Below are positions 56,136-63,894 of a DNA stretch of 64,000 nucleotides, one piece after another; positions within the stretch are counted from its first letter, which is position 1; each line of letters starts with the position of its first letter. The stretch comes from CAZFBA01 sp964517135 (lineage in GTDB: Bacteria; Cyanobacteriota; Vampirovibrionia; JBFMGH01), in assembly GCA_964517135.1 (NCBI GenBank), contig CAZFBA010000010.1:1-64000 (forward strand), written 5' to 3'. The notes under the pieces are model-generated. The model ran no database searches. It saw nothing but the letters and a program-made list of their open reading frames with translations, and was not told the DNA's origin. A program made the translations under genes and the position numbers.

Positions 56136-58709
56136 CTATTGCCAGTTGATAAGACCCATTTCAAAAGAGTTAACCATCATTTTGTTGGATGGTAACACTC
56201 TGACAGAGTAGCCATGAAGCCCACTGGTATTTGCTGGCATAATACCAACAAACCTGTAAAGACCATCACCAATGGATTCTGTAAATTCAAGAGTAATAAC
56301 ATTACCATTAACGATCTGTCTGTCGATATCTAATGGCCCATAATAAGCCTGGACAATGACATCTTCAGGCTTAAGGTCTCCAAGCATTAGATCAGCAGTA
56401 ACATTAACTGTTTTACCAACCTGAGCAATGCCGTTTAAAGACTCAAGATTAGAGCTGACATTTTGTATACGTACACTGTTCCAGTTTTTATAGACATAAT
56501 TTTTCCAGTCAACAAGTGCTTTAATTTTTTTATAGTCTTCTTCTTTGAAGGAGCGTTTCCTTTTAATCAGTGTCACATAGAGGTTATCGGTGTATTCCTG
56601 AACCATACGGTTGGTATTGAAGAACGGACAGACGGTTTTCATATTTAATTTCATCATATCCACCCATTTTCTGGGCAGACCAACAACTGATCTGTCGTAA
56701 AATATTGGTATTACTTCTTTTTCAAGTAAATCATACAGAGCACTTGATTCAACCTGATTTTGATATTCTTTATCTTCATATACCTCGCCACGTCCAATGC
56801 CCCAACCAATACCAGGTGCAAATGCTTCATCCCACCAGCCATCAAGTACGCTGCAATTTAAAGCACCGTTGAAACAAGCCTTCATACCGCTTGTACCACT
56901 TGCTTCTTGAGGGCGTTTGGGGTTATTTAGCCAAATATCAACACCCTGAACCATATAGCGGGCAACATTCATATCATAATTTTCTATGAAAACGATTTTT
57001 CGTCTGAATTGTGGTTTTTTTGCTATTTGAATAATTTCTTTAATAAACTCTTTTCCTTTGCTGTCATGGGGATGAGCCTTGCCAGCAAAGATTATTTGCA
57101 CCGGTCTATCAGGATCATTAAGAATTTTATCAAGTCTTTCGAGATCTCTTAAAACAAGTGTAGCTCTTTTATAGGTGGCAAAACGTCTTGCAAACCCGAT
57201 TGTTAACGCTTTAGGGTCAAGGACTTCATCTGCATCAGCAAGTTCAGCAAGTGTTGCGCCTCGTTGTTCAAGCTGTTCATGAAGTCTTTTTCTTGTAAAT
57301 GCTACCAGGCGTTCTCTTCTACGCTCATGAGTTCTCCATAGTTCTTCTGAAGGCATAGAGTCAACCCTTATCCATGTATCCTGACGGGTCTGGTTTTCAG
57401 TCCAGTTGCTGCCAAGATACCTGTTAAACAGGTCTACCATATCTCTTGATACCCAGGCCTGAGGAAAAATGCCGTTAGTAATAGAACTAATCGGTATTTC
57501 TTCTTCTGGTAGTTCTGGCCATATTGATTGCCACATTTTTCTTGAGACAACACCGTGTAGTTTGCTGACTCCGTTAGTGTATGATGAAAGTCTTATAGCA
57601 AAGACGGCCATATTAAAATCTTCGAAACGGTCAAACTGGTTTTTACGGCCAAGAGATAAGAATTCATCTCTTGAAACACCCAGGTCATTGTAATACTGGC
57701 TAAAATATTTATCCATAAGCATTACAGGAAATATATCAATACCGGCGGGTACAGGTGTATGTGTAGTAAACACATTACTGGCCCGTGCTAATTCTATAGC
57801 TTCTCTAAATTTAAGGCCATTTTCTCTCATATAGGTTCCGATTTTTTCAAGTGATAAAAATGCAGAGTGTCCTTCATTAATGTGGAAGATAGTAGGGTTT
57901 ATTCCTAGAGCTTTTAATGCTCTGAGGCCACCTATGCCCAGTAATATTTCCTGCTGAATTCTGGTTTCAAGGTCTCCTCCGTAGAGGTAATCAGTTAGAT
58001 CCTGATCTTTTTTACTATTTTGCGGAATATTTGTATCCAGCAAATAGAGCGGAACTCTGCCTACCTGGGCTCTCCAGATCTGAGCTTTAACTGTTCTACC
58101 GGGAAGCTCGACACCTATGAGAATAGGGTTACCCGAATCATCTTTACACTGCTTAAGAGGCAGGTTATAGAAATCATTAACTGGATAAGTTTCCTGTTGC
58201 CAGCCATCCATGTTAAGGTACTGCTGAAAATAGCCTTTTTGATAGGCCAGACCAACACCAACAAGTGGAAGACCAAGCTCAGAGGCAGATTTTAAATGAT
58301 CCCCGGCAAGTACACCCAGGCCACCGGAATAAAGAGGTAATGATTCGGTCAGGCCAAATTCAGCTGAAAAATAAGCTATACTTGCTGTAGATACTTCTTT
58401 ATCATTGTCGTATCTCTTTTGAAACCAGGTGGTTTGTGACATTTTGGTTTTATACTTGTCATAAACCCTTTCCATATAAGCTATAAAGCTTTCATCTTTT
58501 GCTATTGAATTAAGGGCTTCTTGTTTAATGGTGCCAAGCATCAAAACCGGGTTATGGTAAGTTTTTTCCCATAAATCTGCATCTAGTCTTCTGAATACAT
58601 CGATCACTTCATGATCCCAGGTGCCATAAAGATTGTATGCAAGTTCTTCAAGGCATTTTAATTCTTCGGGTATCTCTGGTATTACGTTAAAAGAATGTAT
58701 TGTTTTCAT
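56136..58709 (-). CDS. glgP: Alpha-glucan (glycogen) phosphorylase
   Basis: An 857-residue GT35 enzyme of the alpha-glucan phosphorylase type (TIGR02094-like), releasing glucose-1-phosphate from glycogen or maltodextrin. The N-terminal ~100 residues (EELAYNLYGTWDHEVIDVFRRLD) match the DUF3417 domain. AYFSAEFGLTESLPLYSGGLGVLAGDHLKSA-type sequence follows near 100-140. The PLP lysine is Lys610 in EASGTSGMK. A ~100-residue C-terminal beta domain ends the protein. No other glycogen gene is adjacent, and the gene has its own terminator. Confidence 0.93.
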   Translation of the reverse strand: MKTIHSFNVIPEIPEELKCLEELAYNLYGTWDHEVIDVFRRLDADLWEKTYHNPVLMLGTIKQEALNSIAKDESFIAYMERVYDKYKTKMSQTTWFQKRYDNDKEVSTASIAYFSAEFGLTESLPLYSGGLGVLAGDHLKSASELGLPLVGVGLAYQKGYFQQYLNMDGWQQETYPVNDFYNLPLKQCKDDSGNPILIGVELPGRTVKAQIWRAQVGRVPLYLLDTNIPQNSKKDQDLTDYLYGGDLETRIQQEILLGIGGLRALKALGINPTIFHINEGHSAFLSLEKIGTYMRENGLKFREAIELARASNVFTTHTPVPAGIDIFPVMLMDKYFSQYYNDLGVSRDEFLSLGRKNQFDRFEDFNMAVFAIRLSSYTNGVSKLHGVVSRKMWQSIWPELPEEEIPISSITNGIFPQAWVSRDMVDLFNRYLGSNWTENQTRQDTWIRVDSMPSEELWRTHERRRERLVAFTRKRLHEQLEQRGATLAELADADEVLDPKALTIGFARRFATYKRATLVLRDLERLDKILNDPDRPVQIIFAGKAHPHDSKGKEFIKEIIQIAKKPQFRRKIVFIENYDMNVARYMVQGVDIWLNNPKRPQEASGTSGMKACFNGALNCSVLDGWWDEAFAPGIGWGIGRGEVYEDKEYQNQVESSALYDLLEKEVIPIFYDRSVVGLPRKWVDMMKLNMKTVCPFFNTNRMVQEYTDNLYVTLIKRKRSFKEEDYKKIKALVDWKNYVYKNWNSVRIQNVSSNLESLNGIAQVGKTVNVTADLMLGDLKPEDVIVQAYYGPLDIDRQIVNGNVITLEFTESIGDGLYRFVGIMPANTSGLHGYSVRVLPSNKMMVNSFEMGLINWQ

Positions 58710-59197
58710 AATTTTCTACCTATAATTACCTTTTACTTGTATTAATTTACTCTATATTAATCAAATAGTCACAAAAAGTGTAATATAAACACCTGTAGAT
58801 TCAAATGATAGTGTTGTAACTACACCAAGATAGAGCTTTTTGATCTGAATAGTATAACCTGAAATGAAGGTTATAAAATAGTTTAAAGAAAATCAATATA
58901 CATTGCAAAGTAAATCTGCTCTAAGAGCTTAATTAAGTTAAAGTTAAAGGTCTTTCTATAAGAATTTATAACCTCTGAAGAAGTGAAAGGAGCTTTTAAT
59001 GTTGAGAAATAGTCTTGAAATATAACAAAAATTATATTTTATAAGCCTTCAGGGAGTTTACAAATCTTAATTAATCGATTATATTATTGAACAGTTAAGA
59101 CTTAAACTATTCATCAGATAGCAAACTGGCAGATAATTTCAAATATTCCGGGCAGATCTTTAACACAATTTATAAAAAAAACAAAAAAATAACTTAT
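58710..59197. other. Intergenic region, no gene seen
   Basis: About 490 bp, strongly A/T-rich, between glgP and the small secreted-protein gene. It should hold the glgP promoter. An AAGGAG followed by an 8-codon frame (58999-59025) occurs, but it is too short to call. No repeat copy is recognised. Confidence 0.4.
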
Positions 59198-59593
59198 TTA
59201 AAACATTTTACATAGGCGATCAGAGACTCTTTTAAGGTCTATTGCTTCTTTTGGTCGTATTTCAAGGCTTTTATTATTCATTGAAGTTGTTAATTTACCA
59301 TCTTTATAAATTTTTGCTGCACTATCAAGTTTTGTAGCTAGTGAGGTTTCACAATTTACTTCGTATACATCTTCAGTAATAATTGTTTTAACTGGATTTA
59401 CAATAGTATTTTTTAGTTTAAATGTAAGGATTTTATGGCCCTGTTTATAGCTCTTTTTTAGTCCCTGTTTGTCAACTTCTGATTTAATACTGCCGCCTTC
59501 ACCTGATAGTTCAATCATTGTAATCCATTGAGCTGAAAAAACCGGCCCTGCAAAGATAAAAATAAATACTATTAATATTAAAAACCTTCTCAT
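59198..59593 (-). CDS. Small exported protein of unknown function
   Basis: A 131-residue protein with a clean signal peptide (RRFLILIVFIFIFAGPVFSA, ~2-21). The mature ~110 residues are lysine-rich and beta-like, with two Cys (EVNCETS, RLCKMF) that could form a disulfide. It resembles the small periplasmic surface-stress or usage proteins found singly in many genomes, with no specific family. It is divergent from the TIGR04222-like gene with a shared ~120-bp upstream region, so co-regulation with that cluster is possible. Confidence 0.65.
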   Translation of the reverse strand: MRRFLILIVFIFIFAGPVFSAQWITMIELSGEGGSIKSEVDKQGLKKSYKQGHKILTFKLKNTIVNPVKTIITEDVYEVNCETSLATKLDSAAKIYKDGKLTTSMNNKSLEIRPKEAIDLKRVSDRLCKMF

Positions 59594-59714
59594 AGCAGCA
59601 TGATATCACAAATCATGTAAACATTATACAAATAAACAATAATATAATCGGGTGATTTACACACTTAAATTCTTCAATTATTATAGTGGAATACGGAAAA
59701 CCAGAGGCATATTT

Positions 59715-60455
59715 ATGAATCTCACATTATTTTATCTTATCAGCGTTATCATTCTTACAATAATTATTTATTTAATCTTATTGTTCAAGTATACCTATGA
59801 AAACAAAGATGACGTACAGGAAGCAGACCTTTTAGAGGCTGTAAAAGAAGCTGATTTATATGAGATTGTTTACCTCAAGGGTGGAGAACCACATCTTATT
59901 GCTTATATAGTCTATAATCTTATTAAAAACAATTATCTGATAAAAGTTGATGGTAAATTTGAGGCTAATACTGCTATGGTATCTCATCTGGAACTACTTA
60001 AAGAACCTGAAAAAGCTATTTATTGCTACATTAAAGACCATCCGGAAGATTTTAACGGGTTGCCCTACAAACAGTTGAGTAAACATGTGCATGTACTAAA
60101 ACCAATTGTTGTTGAATACAAAAAGAAGTTTGACAGACTGGCATTATTAAATATTTTTTCACCTCTGGAAAATACTTTTTTTAATGCCTACAGCATTTAT
60201 CTCTTTATTGTACCCCTGTTTGTTGCTCTATTCAGCATAACCCATTTGATGAAATGCCTTTTTGAGTTCTGTGGTATCTATATTGTTAACATTCTTATCG
60301 CCATTTTTATTCTATCAAAAATAAATCTCTTTTTTGAACGCATGACAGTCAATGGAAAAAAGTATCTTGAGCTTTTTGAGCATCATCAACACCCTGTACC
60401 GGATATTAAAAACGAATATCTCAAATTTGATTCATCAATTTGTTCACTTCCTTGA
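59715..60455 (+). CDS. TIGR04222-like membrane protein, first paralogue
   Basis: A 246-residue membrane protein. Start 59715 is chosen because AGAGG lies seven bases ahead; a GTG at 59652 is also in frame but has weaker support. Helix 1 spans ~5-25, helices 2 and 3 ~158-177 and ~186-203. Between them, ~45-145 reads ADLYEIVYLKGGEPHLIAY, then YNLIKNNYLI, a small helical domain like the TIGR04222 region (YLxGG followed by a winged-helix-like stretch). I recall that family as lying near low-complexity proteins, which fits the repeat-protein genes here, but I could not check it. Its paralogue and a radical SAM gene follow. Confidence 0.65.
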   Translation: MNLTLFYLISVIILTIIIYLILLFKYTYENKDDVQEADLLEAVKEADLYEIVYLKGGEPHLIAYIVYNLIKNNYLIKVDGKFEANTAMVSHLELLKEPEKAIYCYIKDHPEDFNGLPYKQLSKHVHVLKPIVVEYKKKFDRLALLNIFSPLENTFFNAYSIYLFIVPLFVALFSITHLMKCLFEFCGIYIVNILIAIFILSKINLFFERMTVNGKKYLELFEHHQHPVPDIKNEYLKFDSSICSLP

Positions 60456-60520
60456 TAAAAATCACCTTTTAAAATATCCTTAAATTAATAATTCTTATTA
60501 GGCTAGCAGGTAATTTTATA

Positions 60521-61294
60521 ATGATAGAATTTATAAGTACATATTTATTGATAATACTTATTATTATTGATTTACAGGTTCTCTTTTTTGCTGTTAACCT
60601 TGCCTGGAACTATTTTACCAGAATAGACAATGTACGTCTTGAAAATATGGCTAGAAATGCAGGTCTGTATGAAATCGCATACATAAAAGGGCAGGAAACT
60701 GAGGTAATGAAGCTATGTATACTTAATCTGATAAAATCAAATGTATTAATACCGGGCACAAAAGAGTATATCATTAACCCTGAATTTAGCGATTTTGACA
60801 TTTTAAACGATATTGAACTGGACCTTTACTCATTTTTAAAGGATTACCCCTCAAGATATTTTGATGTAGTCCATTATCACAAAAAACAGCTTGAAAAATA
60901 TTTAACACGGGCAGAAGAAAAATTTGATAAATATCGCCAGAAGATAGATGAATTAAAGTTAAGAAATATTTTGCTGCCTTTATATGAGCGTTTTAACGTG
61001 ATTATGCTAACATTGTTACTTATTAGCCCCTTAATTTTTGCCTTTTTATGGGCTATGCATCTGACTAAATTTAAAGATTGCTTCATGGGAACCTGCTCAA
61101 TGTATATCATTAACCTGCTATTCTTTGCTCTTATTACACGGCTTGGATATACATTTATTGAGGATCTTACCTCCAGCGGAAAAAAATATATAGAATACTT
61201 TGAAAAGCATAATTTCCCGTACCCTGAAGTCTCTCTAAATTATGATAAATACAATACAATGTTTATAGTACCTGAACCCTGCAGGGGGATCTAA
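60521..61294 (+). CDS. TIGR04222-like membrane protein, second paralogue
   Basis: A 257-residue paralogue of the preceding gene: helix at ~5-31, then AGLYEIAYIKGQETEVMKLCILNLIKSN (two blocks equivalent to YEIVYLKGG and YNLIKNN), ~100 residues of charged helix, and two further helices (~160-185 and ~195-215), ending in a similar SSGKKYIEYFEKH-type tail. Both copies share the closing motif (S/N)GKKYLE-FE-H. The last base of the stop overlaps the ATG of the radical SAM gene, so translation is coupled. Confidence 0.65.
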   Translation: MIEFISTYLLIILIIIDLQVLFFAVNLAWNYFTRIDNVRLENMARNAGLYEIAYIKGQETEVMKLCILNLIKSNVLIPGTKEYIINPEFSDFDILNDIELDLYSFLKDYPSRYFDVVHYHKKQLEKYLTRAEEKFDKYRQKIDELKLRNILLPLYERFNVIMLTLLLISPLIFAFLWAMHLTKFKDCFMGTCSMYIINLLFFALITRLGYTFIEDLTSSGKKYIEYFEKHNFPYPEVSLNYDKYNTMFIVPEPCRGI

Positions 61295-62325
61295 TGTTTC
61301 TCAAAAATATTACCATTCCTTTCAGAGTATATCTTGAATTAACACGCAAATGTAACAACAATTGCCTTCACTGCTTTACTGGAGAAAAAGATCATTCTCT
61401 AGAAGAACTCGAAACAAAAGAGTATTTCAGTATTATAAATCAGCTTGAAGAGATGAATATTAGAAATATCGTTTTTACAGGCGGTGAACCTCTTCTTAGA
61501 AAAGATCTTTTTGACATACTGGATTATGCAAACAGCAAAGAACTAAACATTTTATTGCTTACAGGCGGAGAAAATATCGATAAAAAAATAGCTTCAGAGC
61601 TTAAAAAGTTTAATATCGAAATCAAACTAAGTCTTGATGGAACAAAAGAAGCTACACACGACATAATACGTGGCAAAGGTTCTTTTAACAGAGTACTTAA
61701 AGCTATTGATACACTTAATTCAACAGGCATAAACAATATTACTTTACATTATACTGTTAATAGACTCAATATAAAAGAGATGCTTGATTTACCTGCACTT
61801 GTTTCACAACTTAAAGTCAGAAAAACAGATATCAGTACAATTAAACCTGCTGGCATGACTTTGAAAAACAACAATCTACTTATTGATCCATCACTTGTAT
61901 CTGTGGTTATTAATAATTACAGATTAATAACAAGTAATCCGTCTTTAAATCTTAAAACATACAAAGATAAAAACTGGATCGGTTTTAGTTGTCCTGCCGG
62001 GCATGCAAAGTTTGGCCTCTCTGCTGAAGGTAATGTTACTCCCTGTGTATTTCTTGGCAAAGAATTTGAAAGCAAAAACGTTAGAGATTTTCCACTGAAA
62101 TACCTGTGGTATAATGATCCAAAACTAAATCAGATAAGAAATTTAGATATTAATGCAACCTGTAAAGCCTGTTCAGATCTTGAAAAACGTCATGGCGGCT
62201 GCCGGTCCAGAGCTCTGTACTACAGCAATAGCATCAAAGAAATTGATCCTTATTGCTGTGAAGGAAAAAAATATGTTGAAAGACAGAAAATTGCTAAAAG
62301 TGAAATAGAGAGACTTTTTACATAA
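61294..62325 (+). CDS. Radical SAM/SPASM peptide-modifying enzyme
   Basis: A 343-residue radical SAM enzyme. The 4Fe-4S ligands for SAM are Cys20, Cys24 and Cys27 (CNNNCLHC), with TGGEP at 62-66. The C-terminal SPASM domain has Cys233, Cys251, Cys290, Cys293, Cys303 and Cys321/322 in the usual order (SCPAG, PCVFLG, TCKAC, GGCRS, YCC), binding extra clusters. SPASM enzymes of this size usually modify ribosomally made peptides (thioether, C-C or epimerising chemistry) or, less often, heme. It is translationally coupled to two membrane proteins and faces two leader-bearing repeat-protein genes, the natural candidate substrates. No canonical RRE domain is obvious. Confidence 0.88.
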   Translation: MFLKNITIPFRVYLELTRKCNNNCLHCFTGEKDHSLEELETKEYFSIINQLEEMNIRNIVFTGGEPLLRKDLFDILDYANSKELNILLLTGGENIDKKIASELKKFNIEIKLSLDGTKEATHDIIRGKGSFNRVLKAIDTLNSTGINNITLHYTVNRLNIKEMLDLPALVSQLKVRKTDISTIKPAGMTLKNNNLLIDPSLVSVVINNYRLITSNPSLNLKTYKDKNWIGFSCPAGHAKFGLSAEGNVTPCVFLGKEFESKNVRDFPLKYLWYNDPKLNQIRNLDINATCKACSDLEKRHGGCRSRALYYSNSIKEIDPYCCEGKKYVERQKIAKSEIERLFT

Positions 62326-62383
62326 ACGTTAAAACTAAAATCATTTAATATCAGGTTGAACTCAGAATATAAAGCATAAAAAA

Positions 62384-62398
62384 AGGGCTAAAAGCCCT
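62384..62398 (+). terminator. Bidirectional terminator between radical SAM and precursor genes
   Basis: AGGGCT-AAA-AGCCCT (62384-62398) is flanked by A7 on the left and CCTTTT on the right. It sits between converging stops at 62325 and 62427, so it can end transcripts from both strands. Confidence 0.7.
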
Positions 62399-62426
62399 CC
62401 TTTTATATATTTTGTACCGGTTTAGA

Positions 62427-62981
62427 CTATAACCAGTAATTGTTGTTAATAATACCCATAGGATTATAATTAGAGCCAAGGTATGAACCCATTCTGCTGG
62501 CTGTATCTCCCCAGTGCCAGGAGTTATCACCACCAGTATAAGAATCAAGCCCTGAATAAAGGCTGTTTGTAACTACGTTAGCTGAACTGCTTACAGAATT
62601 TGACCCACCGATCAGGCTCATAGGATCATAGTTGTTGCCCATATATGAACCCATTCTGCTTGCTGTATCATCCCAGTGCCAGGAGTTATCGCCTACAGTA
62701 TAAGAATCAAGCCCTGAATAAAGGCTGTTTGTAACTACGTTAGCTGAACTGCTTACAGAATTTGACCCACCGATCAGGCTCATAGGATCATAGTTGTTGC
62801 CCATATATGAACCCATTCTGCTTGCTGTATCATCCCAGTGCCAGGAGTTATCGCCTACAGTATATGAATCAACACCACTGAATAAGCTACCTACAAGAAT
62901 ATTTGAAAAATAGTAAGGGGCTATTTTCTGTTCTAATTCTTTTACTTCAATCGCATCGGGGGTTATAACTTTTTTACTCAT
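62427..62981 (-). CDS. Leader-bearing repeat protein 1 (54-residue repeats), putative modified precursor
   Basis: A 184-residue protein with no signal peptide. Start 62981 is chosen over in-frame 63029 since GAGGT lies eight bases before ATG and the resulting N-terminus aligns with the second repeat protein. Residues 1-31 form a leader (EV-ELE-KIAPYY at 12-24). Then come two near-identical 54-residue units (32-85, 86-139) and a shorter third (140-184) that ends NNNYWL. Each unit contains SYT-GDNSWHW-DTASRMGSY. Composition is Ser/Asn/Gly/Tyr/Trp-rich with no Cys. It may be a multi-core peptide substrate of the adjacent radical SAM enzyme, or a structural repeat protein. Confidence 0.75.
   Translation of the reverse strand: MSKKVITPDAIEVKELEQKIAPYYFSNILVGSLFSGVDSYTVGDNSWHWDDTASRMGSYMGNNYDPMSLIGGSNSVSSSANVVTNSLYSGLDSYTVGDNSWHWDDTASRMGSYMGNNYDPMSLIGGSNSVSSSANVVTNSLYSGLDSYTGGDNSWHWGDTASRMGSYLGSNYNPMGIINNNYWL
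62430..62888 (-). repeat. 162-bp tandem repeat in leader-bearing gene 1
   Basis: Units at 62727-62888, 62565-62726 and 62430-62564 (short). The first two are almost identical in DNA, including synonymous positions, which implies recent duplication or gene conversion. The third has diverged (GG for VG, GD for DD, SN for NN). Confidence 0.9.
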
Positions 62982-63217
62982 TACTTTACCTCGCTGATCG
63001 CATTTCTGATTACACTTGAATAAAAACAAAACAGGTGTTTTGTTGATAGATTATGAAGTAAAATTTACAATATTCTCTATCTGTAAAAAAACAGCTGTAA
63101 TTCATAATCCTTGCTAATAGTGACTCTCAAGCTATTAAGAGTGCTGTGTGTCTCATTAAGTCCTCTATTTCAAAATAAATTTTTGCATTTGTCTTTTTTA
63201 ACCTTCCACAACAACTT

Positions 63218-63254
63218 ACCAGGGCTTATTTCAGGTAGATTAATAAACCCTGGT
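63218..63254 (-). terminator. Stem-loop after leader-bearing gene 2
   Basis: ACCAGGGCTTATT (63218-63230) and AATAAACCCTGGT (63242-63254) form a 13-bp stem with one mismatch, 20 bases past the gene's stop. It is probably a terminator, though without a strong U run. Confidence 0.6.
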
Positions 63255-63273
63255 CATTATATTTTGCTGGATA

Positions 63274-63894
63274 TTACCAGTAGAAGCTATATCCGTTTAA
63301 GTAATTAAGTGCACTCTGGGCATAGTTTTGTGTATAAGCCCACTGGTCGTAATAGCCGTAGGTGTTATTTATAGAATTAATCGCACCATATGCTNNNNNN
63401 NNNNNNNNNNNNNNNNNNNNNNNNNNNNNNNNNNNNNNNNNNNNNNNNNNNNNNNNNNNNNNNNNNNNNNNNNNNNNNNNNNNNNNNNNNNNNNAATAGC
63501 CGTAGGTGTTATTTATAGAATTAATCGCACCATATGCTAAATCCTGAGTATAGGACCACTGGTCGTAATAGCCGTAGGTGTTATTTATAGAATTAATCGC
63601 ACCATATGCTAAATCCTGAGTGTAGGACCACTGGTCATAGTAGCCATAACTATTATTCAGATAGTTAATAGCATTCTGAGCATAACTCTGTGTAGCTCCC
63701 CACTGGGTGGTATAACCACTGCCATAGGAATTATCATAAGAGTTAAGATAGTTCAGAGCACTGTCTGCCTGATACTGAGTGACTGCCCATTGATCAACAT
63801 ATCCACCAAATAGTGATGACAGATAATAAGGTGCAATCTTTGACTCGAGTTCCGTTACCTCAAGATCCTCCAACCTTAAAATTTTTTTACTCAT
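63274..63894 (-). CDS. Leader-bearing repeat protein 2 (24-residue repeats), interrupted by assembly gap
   Basis: Start 63894 has GAGGAGA upstream. Residues 1-31 repeat the leader of protein 1: MSKKILRLED, then EV-ELE-KIAPYY at 12-24. Then follow repeats of ~24-29 residues with the pattern QW-x-x-TQ-x-x-A-x-x-A-[IL]-N, the central ones being identical (YDQWSYTQDLAYGAINS). A run of 100 Ns at 63395-63494 sits within the identical repeats, so true length is unknown. The protein ends NGYSFYW. There is no Cys and no signal peptide. Tyr, Asn, Gln and Trp dominate, giving amyloid- or helix-like options. A second candidate substrate of the radical SAM enzyme. Confidence 0.72.
   Translation of the reverse strand: MSKKILRLEDLEVTELESKIAPYYLSSLFGGYVDQWAVTQYQADSALNYLNSYDNSYGSGYTTQWGATQSYAQNAINYLNNSYGYYDQWSYTQDLAYGAINSINNTYGYYDQWSYTQDLAYGAINSINNTYGYXXXXXXXXXXXXXXXXXXXXXXXXXXXXXXXXXXAYGAINSINNTYGYYDQWAYTQNYAQSALNYLNGYSFYW
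63277..63801 (-). repeat. 72-bp tandem repeats in leader-bearing gene 2
   Basis: AATAGCCGTAGGTGTTATTT recurs with a 72-bp period (e.g. 63495 and 63567), encoding identical 24-residue units; outer units are diverged. The assembly gap falls in this array. Confidence 0.88.
63395..63494. other. Assembly gap (100 N)
   Basis: Exactly 100 Ns, the usual placeholder for a gap of unknown length. Identical 24-residue repeat units flank it, so the assembler probably collapsed or lost repeat copies here. No gene is visible in 63895-64000. Confidence 0.99.

Noticed and set aside
55972..56211. 79-codon plus-strand frame after the peptide gene
   Set aside because: It contains the glgP terminator hairpin, overlaps the glgP 3' end on the other strand, and has no ribosome site or family likeness.
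58999..59025. Eight-codon frame behind AAGGAG upstream of glgP
   Set aside because: Too short to separate from chance, and not obviously placed as a leader peptide of any gene.
62982..63029. Extended N-terminus (MFLFKCNQ...) for repeat protein 1
   Set aside because: The shorter start has a good ribosome site and aligns exactly with the leader of repeat protein 2.
62430..63801. CRISPR array
   Set aside because: The repeats are 162 and 72 bp, contiguous without unique spacers, and stay in frame within leader-bearing genes.
63277..63801. Curlin (CsgA-type) repeats
   Set aside because: Composition is similar, but the S-x5-Q-x-G-x-N-x-A spacing is not met and there is no signal peptide.
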